From NCBI RefSeq assembly GCF_024519435.1, contig NZ_JALJRZ010000005.1:248001-312000 (forward strand): a stretch of 64,000 bases of DNA, in the 5' to 3' direction. Of this stretch, positions 18,709 through 28,035 are shown one piece after another (positions within the stretch are counted from its first letter, which is position 1; the number at the start of each line of letters is the position of its first letter). The notes below the pieces were generated by a model, which was not told where the DNA came from, did no database searches, and was given only the letters and a program-made list of their open reading frames with translations. Source of the DNA: Terrabacter sp. Ter38 (GTDB taxonomy: Bacteria > Actinomycetota > Actinomycetes > Actinomycetales > Dermatophilaceae). The position numbers and the translations under genes are program-made.

Positions 18709-20031
18709 GTGCTCGCCGCCTTCGCACGCGCGTTCCGTACCCCGGACCTGCGCAAGAAGCTGCTCTTCACGCTCGGCATCATCGTGCTGTTCCGGCTCGG
18801 ATCGCACGTGCCGACCCCGGGCATCAGCTACAGCCTGGTGCAGGACTGCCTGCAGGCCAGCAAGGGCCGGAGCGGCGACCAGAGTGGGTTCCTGAACCTG
18901 GCCAACCTCTTCAGCGGCGGCGCGCTGCTGCAGCTGTCGGTGTTCGCGCTCGGGATCATGCCGTACATCACGGCCAGCATCATCATCCAGCTGCTCACGG
19001 TCGTCATCCCGCGCTTCGAGGCGCTCAAGGAGGAGGGCCAGTCCGGTCAGAGCAAGCTGACGCAGTACACCCGCTACCTGACGATCGGTCTCGCGATCCT
19101 CCAGTCGGCCACCCTCGTCACCTTCGCGCGCAACCCGTCCAGCCTCTTCGGCGGCTCCTGCGACACGATCATGACCGACCAGTCGATGGTCACGATCCTC
19201 ATCATGGTCCTGACGATGACGGCCGGCACCGGCCTCATCATGTGGTTCGGTGAGCTCATCACCGACAAGGGTGTCGGCAACGGCATGTCCCTGATGATCT
19301 TCACCTCGATCGCCGCCGGCTTCCCTGCCTCGCTCTGGGCCATCAAGGAGAACAAGGGCTGGGGCACGTTCCTCGGCATCCTCATCCTCGGCGTCTTCGT
19401 CATCGCCGCGGTGGTGTTCGTCGAGCAGTCCCAGCGCCGCATCCCGGTGCAGTACGCCAAGCGGATGGTCGGACGACGGATGTACGGCGGCACGTCCACC
19501 TACATCCCGCTCAAGGTCAACATGGCCGGCGTCATCCCGGTCATCTTCGCCAGCTCCCTGCTCGCCCTGCCGGGCCTCATCGCGCAGTTCAACACCCGTG
19601 CCGACGGCAACAACCCGGGTTGGGTCACGTGGGTGCAGGAGAACCTCGTCAAGGGTGACCACCCGTTCTACATGGCGATCTACGTCGCCCTCATCCTCTT
19701 CTTCACGTTCTTCTACGTGTCCATCACGTTCAACCCGACCGAGGTCGCGGACAACATGAAGAAGTACGGCGGCTTCATCCCGGGTATCCGGGCCGGGCGA
19801 CCCACGGCCGAGTACCTCAACTACGTCCTGACCCGAATCACCGTGCCGGGTGCCATCTACCTCGCCATCGTCTCGCTCATCCCGCTCGTGGCCCTCGTCC
19901 TCGTCGGCGCCAACCAGAACTTCCCGTTCGGTGGCACCTCGATCCTCATCGTCGTCGGTGTGGGCCTGGAGACGGTGAAGCAGATCGAGGCGCAGCTGCA
20001 GCAGCGTCACTACGAAGGGTTCCTCCGTTGA
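18709..20031 (+). CDS. secY: protein translocase subunit SecY
   Basis: 440 residues, about ten membrane segments, the channel of the Sec translocon. Recognisable parts are FRLGSHVPTPGI in the first periplasmic region, the TM2 stretch GGALLQLSVFALGIMPYITASIIIQLL, and the cytosolic C5 loop with the SecA-contact Arg (FYVSITFNPTEVADNMKKYGGFIPGIRAG). The GTG at 18709 follows AGGAGG. It sits between rplO and adk as in most bacteria. Confidence 0.97.
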   Translation: MLAAFARAFRTPDLRKKLLFTLGIIVLFRLGSHVPTPGISYSLVQDCLQASKGRSGDQSGFLNLANLFSGGALLQLSVFALGIMPYITASIIIQLLTVVIPRFEALKEEGQSGQSKLTQYTRYLTIGLAILQSATLVTFARNPSSLFGGSCDTIMTDQSMVTILIMVLTMTAGTGLIMWFGELITDKGVGNGMSLMIFTSIAAGFPASLWAIKENKGWGTFLGILILGVFVIAAVVFVEQSQRRIPVQYAKRMVGRRMYGGTSTYIPLKVNMAGVIPVIFASSLLALPGLIAQFNTRADGNNPGWVTWVQENLVKGDHPFYMAIYVALILFFTFFYVSITFNPTEVADNMKKYGGFIPGIRAGRPTAEYLNYVLTRITVPGAIYLAIVSLIPLVALVLVGANQNFPFGGTSILIVVGVGLETVKQIEAQLQQRHYEGFLR

Positions 20032-20083
20032 TGTCACCCCAGAAAGTCACTCGCTGCGCTCCCGACTTCCCGGGGGTCCCGAC

Positions 20084-20653
20084 ATGCGACTGATCATCCT
20101 CGGCCCGCCCGGCGCCGGTAAGGGCACGCAGGCCGCCCGGATCGCCGAGCGCCTCGGCATCCCGGCCATCTCGACCGGCGACATCTTCCGCGCCAACATC
20201 AAGGACCAGACCCCCCTCGGCGTCAAGGTCCACGAGATCATCACGTCCGGTGGCTACGTCTCCGACGACATCACCAACGAGATCGTCGAGGACCGGCTCA
20301 CCTGGGACGACGCCGCCCGCGGCTTCCTCCTCGACGGCTACCCGCGCACGGCGGGCCAGGTCGATGCGCTCGACGAGATGCTGTCGCGGCACGGGCACGC
20401 GCTCGATGCGGTCCTCGAGCTCGAGGTCGACGAGGACGCCATCGTCGAGCGACTGCTCAAGCGGGCCGAGACCGAGGGTCGCGCCGACGACACCGAGGAC
20501 GTCATCCGCGAGCGCCAGGCGATCTACCGCAAGGAGACCGCGCCCCTCGCGGAGCACTACGAGGTCGCCGGCCTCCTCGTCAAGGTCGACGGCATGGGTG
20601 CCGTCGACGACGTCACCGACCGTGTCATCGCGGCTCTGCCGCAGCACGCCTGA
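20084..20653 (+). CDS. adk: adenylate kinase
   Basis: 189 residues, which interconverts ATP + AMP and 2 ADP. P-loop GPPGAGKGT at residues 7-15; AMP site STGDIFR; FLLDGYPRT motif. The lid between these is short, without the zinc-finger insert, as in other actinobacteria. 52 bp after secY. Confidence 0.97.
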   Translation: MRLIILGPPGAGKGTQAARIAERLGIPAISTGDIFRANIKDQTPLGVKVHEIITSGGYVSDDITNEIVEDRLTWDDAARGFLLDGYPRTAGQVDALDEMLSRHGHALDAVLELEVDEDAIVERLLKRAETEGRADDTEDVIRERQAIYRKETAPLAEHYEVAGLLVKVDGMGAVDDVTDRVIAALPQHA

Positions 20654-20714
20654 GCACACCGCAGCGACGTCGCCGTCAGGCGCGTCCGGGTGTCGTCACC
20701 GAGAAGGACCACCG

Positions 20715-21569
20715 ATGTTCGGACGCCGGAACCGGCTCCAGGGCCGCACCGACGAGCAGCTCCACCTCATGCGTGAGGCGGGGCTGCTCGTCGGGCGCAC
20801 GCTCGAGCTGCTCGCGAGCGAGCTGCGTCCGGGCCTGACGACGCTCGATCTGGACCGTCTCGCGGAGGACTTCATCCGCAGCAACGGTGGCATCCCCAAC
20901 TTCCAGCTCGTCCCGGGCTACAGCCACACGCTGTGCACGAGCGTCAACGACGAGGTCGTCCACGGCATCCCGGGTCCGCGCGTCCTCGAGGCCGGCGACA
21001 TCGTCTCTGTGGACTGCGGCGCCGAGGTCAAGGGCTGGAACGGCGACGCGGCCTTCACCGCCGTCGTCGGTGGGCGGGAGGCGGGTCGCCCCGAGGACCT
21101 CGCCCTCATCGATGCCACCGAGGCCAGCCTCTACGCCGGGATCGCCGCGATGCAGGTCGGCGGTCGTCTGTACGCCGTCGGTGACGCCGTCGAGGCGAGC
21201 ATCGCGGCCGCAGCCGAGCGCGACGGTCGCACCTACGGCGTCATCGACGAGTACGTCGGCCACGGCATCGGCACCCAGATGCACATGGACCCCCAGATCC
21301 CGAACTACGCCGTGCGCGAGGCGGGACCCAAGCTCGTCGACGGCTTCACCGGCGCCATCGAGCCGATGGTCACCCTCGGCGGCATCGACACCAAGGTGCT
21401 CGCCGACGACTGGACCGTCGTGACGCTCGACGGCACGCGGGCCGCACACTGGGAGCACTCGGTCGCCGTCCGCGAGGACGGACTGTGGATCCTCACGGCC
21501 GTCGACGGGGGCCAGGCTGCGCTCGCGGCTGCCGGGGCGGCATACGCCCCCCTCGACGTCACCGCTTGA
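20715..21569 (+). CDS. map: methionine aminopeptidase, type I
   Basis: 284 residues, removing the initiator Met from new proteins. The five metal ligands are visible in order: Asp in VSVDCGAEVKG, Asp in NGDAAFT, His in VGHGIGTQMHMD, Glu in AIEPMVTLG, Glu in HWEHSVAVREDG. The ATG at 20715 gives the family N-terminus; the open frame further upstream is an overlap with adk in another phase. Normally infA follows directly; here 10 kb of other genes intervene. Confidence 0.96.
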   Translation: MFGRRNRLQGRTDEQLHLMREAGLLVGRTLELLASELRPGLTTLDLDRLAEDFIRSNGGIPNFQLVPGYSHTLCTSVNDEVVHGIPGPRVLEAGDIVSVDCGAEVKGWNGDAAFTAVVGGREAGRPEDLALIDATEASLYAGIAAMQVGGRLYAVGDAVEASIAAAAERDGRTYGVIDEYVGHGIGTQMHMDPQIPNYAVREAGPKLVDGFTGAIEPMVTLGGIDTKVLADDWTVVTLDGTRAAHWEHSVAVREDGLWILTAVDGGQAALAAAGAAYAPLDVTA

Positions 21570-21632
21570 CCGCGGGCGACTCGGGGTCGGCACCGGCCCA
21601 CCGACGGCCTCCGGACGCGTAGCCTCACGCTC

Positions 21633-23066
21633 GTGAGCCTTCCCCGCAGCACCCCGTCGGCGCAGGGCGTCGACGCCGCCGGCATCCACGCGTTCGTCGA
21701 CGCCGCCGAGCGTGACCACCTCGGGCTGCACAGTCTCATGGTCGTGCGTCACGGGCACGTCGTCGCGCAGGGCTGGTGGACGCCGTATGCCGCGAGCCGC
21801 GTCCAACTGGCGTACTCCCTGTCGAAGACGGTGACGGCCACGGCCGTCGGCTTCCTCGTGCAGGAGGGGCGCCTCTCGCTCGACGACCGGGTCCTCGACC
21901 ACTTCCCCGAGCTCGACCGCGCCGTGGTGGCCGACGGTTGGGAGGACGTGCGGATCGCGCACTGTCTGTCGATGACCGTCGGGCACGAGGAGGACGCGTG
22001 GGCCCACGTCTTCGACCGGCTGAGCGGCAGCGAGGGCGGCGACGGGGACGACTGGGTCCCGCGCGTCTTCGCGACCCGGCCGACCCGGCAGCCGGGGACG
22101 GTCTTCGCGTACAACCAGGTGGCGACCTACCTGCTCGCCATCATCGTGGGGCGTGTCGCCGGGGTCGGCGTGGCCGAGATGCTGCGCCCGCGACTGCTCG
22201 CGCCCCTGGGTCTGCCCGACATCCCGTGGCACCGCGACCCGCTCGGGCGCGAGCTCGGGTTCACCGGGTCGCACCTGACCACCGAGGCCATCGCCTCCAT
22301 CGCCCAGCTCTACCTCGACCGCGGCCGGTGGGACGGGCGGCAGCTGTTGTCCGAGGCGTGGGTCGCCGAGGCCACGCGGGGATTCGGCCCGGTCAGCGAT
22401 GACCCCGGCGCCGACGACGACTGGCGCCGCGGCTACGGCTACTCGTTCTGGATGCAGCGCTACGGCTTCCGCGGCGACGGTGCCTACGGCCAGTTCCTCG
22501 TCGTGCTGCCCGAGCACGACACGGTCGTGGCGATCACCGCCGAGCAGTCGCGCATGCAGTCCACCCTCGACGGGCTCTGGGCCCACGTCGTGCCGGCCAT
22601 CGGCGGGAGCGGTTCCGCCGACGCCGACCGTGCGCTCGCCGAGCGCCTCGCCGGCCTCGAGATCCCCGCGATGTCCGGGGACGCGCTCGGTCCGGAGTAC
22701 GCCGAGTTCACCCGTTCGGAGAGCTCGGACCTCTCGTCCGACTACACCGCCGTCTCCGTGACCCGCGACGGCCCCGACGTCGTGCTCGGGCTGAGCCGGC
22801 GCGGTGAGTGGCTGCGCGTCCCCGTGGGCCGGGGGCTGTGGCGCGAGGGGGAGCTGGCGGCCGCGGGCGCGACCCTACCCGTCGTCTCGAGCGGCGGCTG
22901 GGTCGACGAGGACACCTTCCGGGCTGAGGTCATCGCCGTCGAGACGCCACACCGCATTCGCGTCGAGGCGCGGCTGCGGGGGGCCGACGCCGACCTGACG
23001 TGGCGGATGGTGCCGCTCACCGGCTACGACCCGCTGTGGCTGGCGACGCGCTGGTCGTACGCCTGA
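21633..23066 (+). CDS. serine hydrolase, class C beta-lactamase/esterase family
   Basis: 477 residues. The nucleophile motif S62-L-S-K65 is clear (LAYSLSKTVTATAVGFL). The second motif reads Y-N-Q (FAYNQVATYLLA) instead of the usual Y-x-N. No signal peptide is visible, so it is probably cytoplasmic and acts as an esterase or D-aminopeptidase-like enzyme rather than a secreted beta-lactamase. A C-terminal domain of about 120 residues follows the catalytic part. The GTG at 21633 has TAGCCT 7 bp before it, suggesting a leaderless transcript. First gene of the block between map and infA. Confidence 0.85.
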   Translation: MSLPRSTPSAQGVDAAGIHAFVDAAERDHLGLHSLMVVRHGHVVAQGWWTPYAASRVQLAYSLSKTVTATAVGFLVQEGRLSLDDRVLDHFPELDRAVVADGWEDVRIAHCLSMTVGHEEDAWAHVFDRLSGSEGGDGDDWVPRVFATRPTRQPGTVFAYNQVATYLLAIIVGRVAGVGVAEMLRPRLLAPLGLPDIPWHRDPLGRELGFTGSHLTTEAIASIAQLYLDRGRWDGRQLLSEAWVAEATRGFGPVSDDPGADDDWRRGYGYSFWMQRYGFRGDGAYGQFLVVLPEHDTVVAITAEQSRMQSTLDGLWAHVVPAIGGSGSADADRALAERLAGLEIPAMSGDALGPEYAEFTRSESSDLSSDYTAVSVTRDGPDVVLGLSRRGEWLRVPVGRGLWREGELAAAGATLPVVSSGGWVDEDTFRAEVIAVETPHRIRVEARLRGADADLTWRMVPLTGYDPLWLATRWSYA

Positions 23067-23214
23067 GCCGGGGCTGGGTTGTCGCTACCCGTTCGGGCGT
23101 CCGCCGGGCCCTCTCGAAGGACCCACGGACGGACCCTCAGCGGGGGCCTGACGGCTGTCGGTGTCCGGGTGGACAATCAGAGGTGCTGCGTCAGGCAGCG
23201 GAAGGGGGGCCACC

Positions 23215-24765
23215 ATGGCCGGCGAGGACAGCACCACCGACGTGACCGGACGCGACGCGACCGCGGAGGTGGTGACCCCGCGGGCCGCCCCCGTGGCGCC
23301 GCTCGGTGGGGTGCCCGACGGGCACAACCCGTGGCCGGCCCTCTGGGCGATGGTCATCGGCTTCTTCATGATCCTCGTCGACTCGACCATCGTGTCGGTG
23401 GCGACACCGGCGATCCTCAGGGGCCTCGACACCGACGTCAACAGAGTCATCTGGGTCACGAGCGCCTACCTGCTCGCCTACGCCACGCCGCTGCTCATCA
23501 CCGGCCGGCTCGGCGACCGCTACGGCCCGAAGAACCTCTACCTCGTGGGGCTCACGGTCTTCACCCTCGCGTCGCTGTGGTGCGGGCTCACCGGCACCAT
23601 CACCGGGCTCATCCTCGCCCGCGTCGTGCAGGGACTCGGCGCCGCGATGCTGACGCCGCAGACCATGGCCGTCATCACCCGCACGTTCCCGGCGGCCTCC
23701 CGCGGGCAGGCCATGGCGCTGTGGGGCGCCACGGCGGGCGTGGCGATCCTCGTCGGTCCCGTCGTCGGTGGCCTCCTCGTCGACGGTCCCGGGTGGGAGT
23801 GGATCTTCTTCATCAACGTGCCGGTCGGCGTCGTCGCCTTCGCGCTCGCCGCCCGTCTCGTGCCGCGGCTCGAGACGCACAGCCACAGCTTCGACTGGAT
23901 CGGCGTCGCGCTCTCGGCGGTCGGCATGTTCCTCGTCGTGTTCGGCGTCCAGGAGGGCGAGACCTACGACTGGGGCACCATCTCCGGGTTCGTCTCCGTG
24001 CCTCTCCTCATCGGCGTCGGCCTGCTCGTGCTCGGCGTCTTCATCTGGTGGCAGGCACACAACACCCGCGAGCCGCTCTTGCCCCTGCGGCTCTTCGACG
24101 ACCGCAACTTCTCGCTCGCCAACGTCGCGATCACCACCATCGGCTTCTCCATCACGGCGATGGCCTTCCCCCTCATGCTCTACGCACAGGCCGTGCGCGG
24201 GATGTCGCCGACCGCCTCGGCGCTCCTGCTCGCGCCGATGGCCGTCATCTCGGGTGGCCTGGCCCCCGTGTCCGGCCGGCTCGCCGACCGGGTCCACCCG
24301 CGCGGCATCACCGCGGCCGGGATCGGCCTCACGGCCCTCTCCCTGCTCTGGCTCGCCCTCGTCATGCACCCCGAGACCGAGACGTGGGTGCTGCTCCTGC
24401 CCATGGCGCTCATGGGCGTCGGCAACGCCTTCATGTGGGGCCCGCTCGGCGCGACCGCCACCCGCAACCTGCCGCTGTCGTCGGCCGGTGCCGGGTCGGG
24501 CGTCTACAACACCACCCGCCAGGTCGGGGCGGTCCTCGGCAGCGCGGCCATCGCGGCCCTCATCGAGGCCCGGCTCGCCGCCGACCTGCCGGGCGTCTCC
24601 GGTCAGCTGGGCGGCTTGCAGGGGACTGGGACGACGATGCCGGCGCAGGTCGCGAGCGGCTTCGCCGATGCGATGGCCGAGTCGATGCTGCTGCCCGCTG
24701 CGGTCCTGCTCGTCGGCGTCGTCGCCGTGCTCTTCTTCGAACGGCCCGCGAGCCAGCGGGCCTGA
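23215..24765 (+). CDS. MFS drug exporter, DHA2 (EmrB/QacA) family
   Basis: 516 residues with about 14 predicted membrane segments. Family marks are STIVSVATPAIL in TM1, the loop GRLGDRYGPKNLYLVG, and the antiporter motif C-like GVAILVGPVVGGLLVDGPGWEWIFFINVPVG. It would export hydrophobic compounds by proton exchange. The ATG at 23215 follows GGAAGGGGGG at a good distance; 18 codons upstream are open but lack a ribosome binding site. No adjacent regulator gene, so the inducer is unknown. Confidence 0.9.
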   Translation: MAGEDSTTDVTGRDATAEVVTPRAAPVAPLGGVPDGHNPWPALWAMVIGFFMILVDSTIVSVATPAILRGLDTDVNRVIWVTSAYLLAYATPLLITGRLGDRYGPKNLYLVGLTVFTLASLWCGLTGTITGLILARVVQGLGAAMLTPQTMAVITRTFPAASRGQAMALWGATAGVAILVGPVVGGLLVDGPGWEWIFFINVPVGVVAFALAARLVPRLETHSHSFDWIGVALSAVGMFLVVFGVQEGETYDWGTISGFVSVPLLIGVGLLVLGVFIWWQAHNTREPLLPLRLFDDRNFSLANVAITTIGFSITAMAFPLMLYAQAVRGMSPTASALLLAPMAVISGGLAPVSGRLADRVHPRGITAAGIGLTALSLLWLALVMHPETETWVLLLPMALMGVGNAFMWGPLGATATRNLPLSSAGAGSGVYNTTRQVGAVLGSAAIAALIEARLAADLPGVSGQLGGLQGTGTTMPAQVASGFADAMAESMLLPAAVLLVGVVAVLFFERPASQRA

Positions 24766-24844
24766 GGAGCGGGTGGGTGTCGTCGACCCGGGTGCGGACG
24801 GTTGGGTGGTCTTCGGCGTCCCGCCGGTGGACTCGGCAAGGGCG

Positions 24845-25585
24845 CTAGCGGCCGAGGCCTCCGGGCGTGCCGCCGACGTGGACGACCATCCGCTCGGCGA
24901 CGACGCGCGCGTTCGCCTGGAGCACGTCGAGGGGCACCCGCGGGAGGTTCTCCTCCCAGTCGATGAGCGGCGACCCGCGGAACTGGAGCAGGCGGGCGGG
25001 GCGACCGAGGAAGAAGAGGTGCAGGTGCGCTCCGCCGTCGCCGTACTTCGCGAGCTGGACCCGACCGACGCTCGGCACGTGCTCGACGGCGTCCGACACC
25101 GCGACGACGAGCTGGCCCATCTCGGCCGCGAGGTCGCCCGGCAGGGAGGGCAGGTCGTGGTGTGCGAGGGGCATGAGCATGAGCATCACCGGGAGGCCGG
25201 TGTCGACGGAGAGCGTCAGGCGCCAGCGGGCGTTCGACCAGACGAGCCGGTCGTCGGCGTCCCCGAAGCCGTCGGTGCACCAGCAGTCGGCGGCGTGCTC
25301 GCCGCGCCGGGCCGGCTCCTCGTCGACCGGGGGCTGCACCGGCTTGAGGCGCAGGCCCTCGATCTCGTAGGGGTAGATGTCCCAGCCGGGCATCTCCTCG
25401 ACGGCGACGGGAAGGCGGCCGTCCTCCCCGGCCGCGGCGGCGATGCGGGCGTAGTAGTCCTCCACGCTCTCCGCGGCCGACGGGGGCGCCGTGACCGCGT
25501 CCGTGCGGTCAGGCGGCGTCCCCTGAGCCGGTGGCGGCGTGGAGGTGGCGGGTGGGACGGTGGCGTCAGCGCCGGGCTCGGTCAC
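24845..25585 (-). CDS. HIT-like domain protein with degenerate histidine triad
   Basis: 246 residues. A Pro/Ala-rich N-terminal 45 residues is followed by a domain with WSNARWRLTLSVDTGLPVMLMLMPLAHHDL and GAHLHLFFLGRP near the end. The latter resembles the HIT active-site strand H-x-H-x-H, but the third His is Phe, so catalysis by the classic route is doubtful. The GTG at 25585 has CATACT 6 bp upstream, implying a leaderless mRNA; that -10 overlaps a GGCATAC motif. Converges on the MFS gene. Confidence 0.7.
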   Translation of the reverse strand: MTEPGADATVPPATSTPPPAQGTPPDRTDAVTAPPSAAESVEDYYARIAAAAGEDGRLPVAVEEMPGWDIYPYEIEGLRLKPVQPPVDEEPARRGEHAADCWCTDGFGDADDRLVWSNARWRLTLSVDTGLPVMLMLMPLAHHDLPSLPGDLAAEMGQLVVAVSDAVEHVPSVGRVQLAKYGDGGAHLHLFFLGRPARLLQFRGSPLIDWEENLPRVPLDVLQANARVVAERMVVHVGGTPGGLGR

Positions 25586-25794
25586 CCGGCCAGTATGCCG
25601 CTCCCACCCGCCGGCTCCCGGCTACGTCGAGGGCTGCGGCGTCGAGCAGCCGATGCGCGGGTCGAGCCCGAGGTCGTTGAGCGGGCCGGCGACGATGGTG
25701 ACGGCCGTCGTGGCCAAGCCGGCTGCAGCTTGCCCCGGTGAGTCGGTGCGTCGAACGGGCCCGCGGCGCCTCACGCTGGTGCCACGATGGCCGG

Positions 25795-26139
25795 GTGGGA
25801 ACCATCGATGACTACCTCGTCGGCCTCGAGCCGGACCAGCGAGCAGCCCTGCAGCACGTGGTCGACGTCGCTCGGCGCGTCGCGCCCGACGCCGACGAGG
25901 GGACGAGCTACGGCATGCCGGCCCTGCGTCTCGCCGGGCGTCCGCTCCTCGGCATCACGGCCGCCGCCAGGCACCTCTCGGTCTTCCCGTTCAGCCCCGC
26001 TGTCGTCGAGTCCGTCGCGCCCGACTTGACGGGGTTCTCCCTGAGCAAGGGCACGATCCGTTTCAGCGTCGACCAGCCGATCCCCGACGAGGTCGTCGAG
26101 CGCGTCGTCACGCTCCGCCGGGCCGAGCTGGAAGGCTGA
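25795..26139 (+). CDS. DUF1801 (YdhG-like) domain protein
   Basis: 114 residues from GTG at 25795. It carries the family pattern: DDYLVGLEPDQRAALQHVVDVARRVAPDADEGTSYGMPALRLAGRPLLG, then LSVFPFSP and SKGTIRFSVDQPIPDEVVERVV. Homologues are annotated as iron chaperones on thin evidence; the true role is unknown. It converges on the D,D-dipeptidase gene with no apparent terminator. Confidence 0.82.
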   Translation: MGTIDDYLVGLEPDQRAALQHVVDVARRVAPDADEGTSYGMPALRLAGRPLLGITAAARHLSVFPFSPAVVESVAPDLTGFSLSKGTIRFSVDQPIPDEVVERVVTLRRAELEG

Positions 26140-26905
26140 GCGGCGGGGGAGCGTCCGAGGCGAGGTCGGCTGCAGCCACCGGTCCGTGGACCGCGAAGGG
26201 ACTGCCCGTGACATGGGCCCAGTAGCGGTCCCCGAACGACCAGTGCCACCACTCCGTCGGGTAGTTCACGAGGCCGGCCGGTCCCAGGGCTCCGGCGAGC
26301 ACGCGCCGCAGGTGGCGTGCCTCGTCGTCGAGGCCCGGGGCGTCGAAGTAGCACGCCCCGCCGCTCTCCTCGGGGGTCGCGTCGACGGGACAGCCGAGGT
26401 CGAGCGGCCGGCCGTCGCCGTCGGCGAGCGTCAGGTCGACGGCGGCCCCGCTGACGTGCGGCGCCGTGGCCGGTGGGGCGACGAACCTGCTCGCGAGCCG
26501 GTCGAGCGCGAGCTCGTCCATGCCTGGTCGCTCGGTCGCGAGACGGGCCCGGTACGCCGCATGGATCCTGCGCTGGGTGCCCAGGGGTCGCAGCCCCTCG
26601 ACGACCAGCAGGCGCAGGCCGTCGGGGAGCAGGGCCTCCGCCTCCCCGAGACGCTCGGCCAGCGTCCGCCGGACCAGCCCGTGCGCTCCGGGCGGTGCAC
26701 CCGGGACCGCGCCCGCCGATCTCCACGACAGACCGAGACCGGGCGGCGGAGCCGGCGGTAGCCGCCTGACCTGGACCCCGACGGTGGCGAGGTCGACGAG
26801 CGGGGAACGGTCCTCGACGACGGGGATGCCGCTGACCCTCGGGTCGGCGAGCAGCACCGGGTCACCGGACCCGGTCGGCGCGACGGTCCTCGGCGACGCG
26901 CTCAT
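26108..26905 (-). CDS. VanX/DdpX-type D-Ala-D-Ala dipeptidase (M15)
   Basis: 265 residues. Zinc ligands and catalytic residues are in the M15 order: H150-(x6)-D157 in PHVSGAAVDL, and E218-W-W-H221 in PTEWWHW. An Arg in VVEGLRP matches the transition-state Arg of VanX. No signal peptide or membrane anchor, so cytoplasmic, as for VanX rather than VanY. The ATG at 26905 overlaps the ddl stop by 4 bp. It is the last gene of alr-ddl-vanX. Cleaving cytoplasmic D-Ala-D-Ala beside a ligase that may make it is paradoxical unless the two are used at different times. Confidence 0.82.
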   Translation of the reverse strand: MSASPRTVAPTGSGDPVLLADPRVSGIPVVEDRSPLVDLATVGVQVRRLPPAPPPGLGLSWRSAGAVPGAPPGAHGLVRRTLAERLGEAEALLPDGLRLLVVEGLRPLGTQRRIHAAYRARLATERPGMDELALDRLASRFVAPPATAPHVSGAAVDLTLADGDGRPLDLGCPVDATPEESGGACYFDAPGLDDEARHLRRVLAGALGPAGLVNYPTEWWHWSFGDRYWAHVTGSPFAVHGPVAAADLASDAPPPLSLPARPGGA

Positions 26906-28035
26906 CCGACGACCACGCCGCGGGTCACGTCGACCGAGCGGTCGGTGGCGCCGACCGAACGGCCGGTCGCTGCGACCGGTCGTGCTGCCGCGGTGCGCAC
27001 GAGGACGTCGACGAGCTCCGGGTAGGTCAGGCCGGCGGCGGCCCACATCCGCGGAAACTGCGAGGCCGGGGTGAAGCCCGGGAAGGTGTTCACCTCGTTG
27101 AGCACCGGTCCGTCGGGTCCGACGAGGAAGTCGACCCGCGCGAGGCCCCGGCAGCCGAGGGCCCGGTAGGCCGTGGTCGCGAGCCGCTCCAGTCGCCGGG
27201 TCTCTTCCGGGGGGAGCCCCGCGGGCACGGTGAACCGCGTCCCGGCACTGACGTACTTGGCGGTCTCCGTGAAGAAGGGCTCGTCGGGGTCGCTCTCGAC
27301 GAGCAGCGCGGGGCCGCACCGCACCTGGCCGTCGGGCAGCTCGAGCACGGGCACGTCGACCTCGAGCCCGGCCACCTCCGCCTCGATGATCACGGCGTCC
27401 GACCCGCCCTCGAGCGCCGTCGACAGGGCGGTCGACAGCGCGGTCGACAGCGCGCTCGACAGCGATGTCGCACCGGCCTCTGGCTGCCCGCTGTGCGTGG
27501 GGTCGGCGACGACGTCGATCCGGGTGACCCCCATGCTCGACCCCCCGTGCACCGGCTTGACGAAGAGCGGACCGAGCAGACCGGCCGCGGTCACGTCGTC
27601 GACGAGGCGCTGGAGCTCAGCGGCCGAGCGTGTCGCGGCGACCGCCCGCTCGGAGGGGACGAGCAGGCCCGGTGCGACCGGCACCCCGGCCGCGGCCACG
27701 ACGAGCTTCGTCAGCTGCTTGTCCAGGCAGACGGCGCTCGCCGCGACGGGCGAGCCGACGTAGGGCACGCCGAGGATCTCGAGGAAACCCTGGACGGTGC
27801 CGTCCTCGCCGACGATCCCGTGCAGCGCAGGCACCGCCACGTCACAGCCCAGCAGCGTCTCGGCTGCGTCCAGCACGCCGGAGCCGGTGCCGGTCCGCCA
27901 CTCGCCCCACCGCTCCACGAGCACGGGAACGACGTCGTGGCCGGCGCTGCGCAGACCGGCGATGATCCCTTCGCCGCTCGCGACGGACACGTCGTGCTCG
28001 GTGCTCGTGCCTCCGTGGATGACCGCGACCTTCAT
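26902..28035 (-). CDS. ddl: D-alanine--D-alanine ligase family protein
   Basis: 377 residues, ATP-grasp enzyme joining two D-amino acids for peptidoglycan. HGGTSTEHDVS starts the N-terminal domain; HGIVGEDGTVQGFLEILGVPYVGS and NEVNTFPGFTPASQFPRM are active-site segments. The omega loop reads TETAKY with Y261; a Tyr in AKY is typical of D-Ala-D-Ala ligases, whereas VanA has His and D-Ser ligases have EKY. An unusual insert of four 4-residue repeats (SALSTALSTALSTAL) lies before the central VIIEAEVAGLEVDV. It overlaps alr and the dipeptidase gene by 4 bp each. The C-terminal 25 residues are a low-complexity tail. Confidence 0.88.
   Translation of the reverse strand: MKVAVIHGGTSTEHDVSVASGEGIIAGLRSAGHDVVPVLVERWGEWRTGTGSGVLDAAETLLGCDVAVPALHGIVGEDGTVQGFLEILGVPYVGSPVAASAVCLDKQLTKLVVAAAGVPVAPGLLVPSERAVAATRSAAELQRLVDDVTAAGLLGPLFVKPVHGGSSMGVTRIDVVADPTHSGQPEAGATSLSSALSTALSTALSTALEGGSDAVIIEAEVAGLEVDVPVLELPDGQVRCGPALLVESDPDEPFFTETAKYVSAGTRFTVPAGLPPEETRRLERLATTAYRALGCRGLARVDFLVGPDGPVLNEVNTFPGFTPASQFPRMWAAAGLTYPELVDVLVRTAAARPVAATGRSVGATDRSVDVTRGVVVG
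27419..27466. repeat. four 12-bp tandem repeats inside ddl
   Basis: Units of GTCGACAGSGCG at 27419, 27431, 27443 and 27455 (last copy diverged). They add in-frame TALS-type repeats to Ddl. Copy number change would alter length without frameshift. Confidence 0.75.

Noticed and set aside
25622-25774. 50-codon minus-strand frame between the HIT-like and DUF1801 genes
   Set aside because: It has a GTG start and a fairly ordinary composition, but no ribosome binding site or recognised family, and it overlaps the likely promoter of the DUF1801 gene.
26902-28035. Calling the ligase VanA- or VanC-type (vancomycin resistance)
   Set aside because: The omega loop has AKY with Tyr261 rather than His or EKY, and there is no vanH or membrane-bound VanT. 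D-Ala-D-Ala ligase is the safer call.
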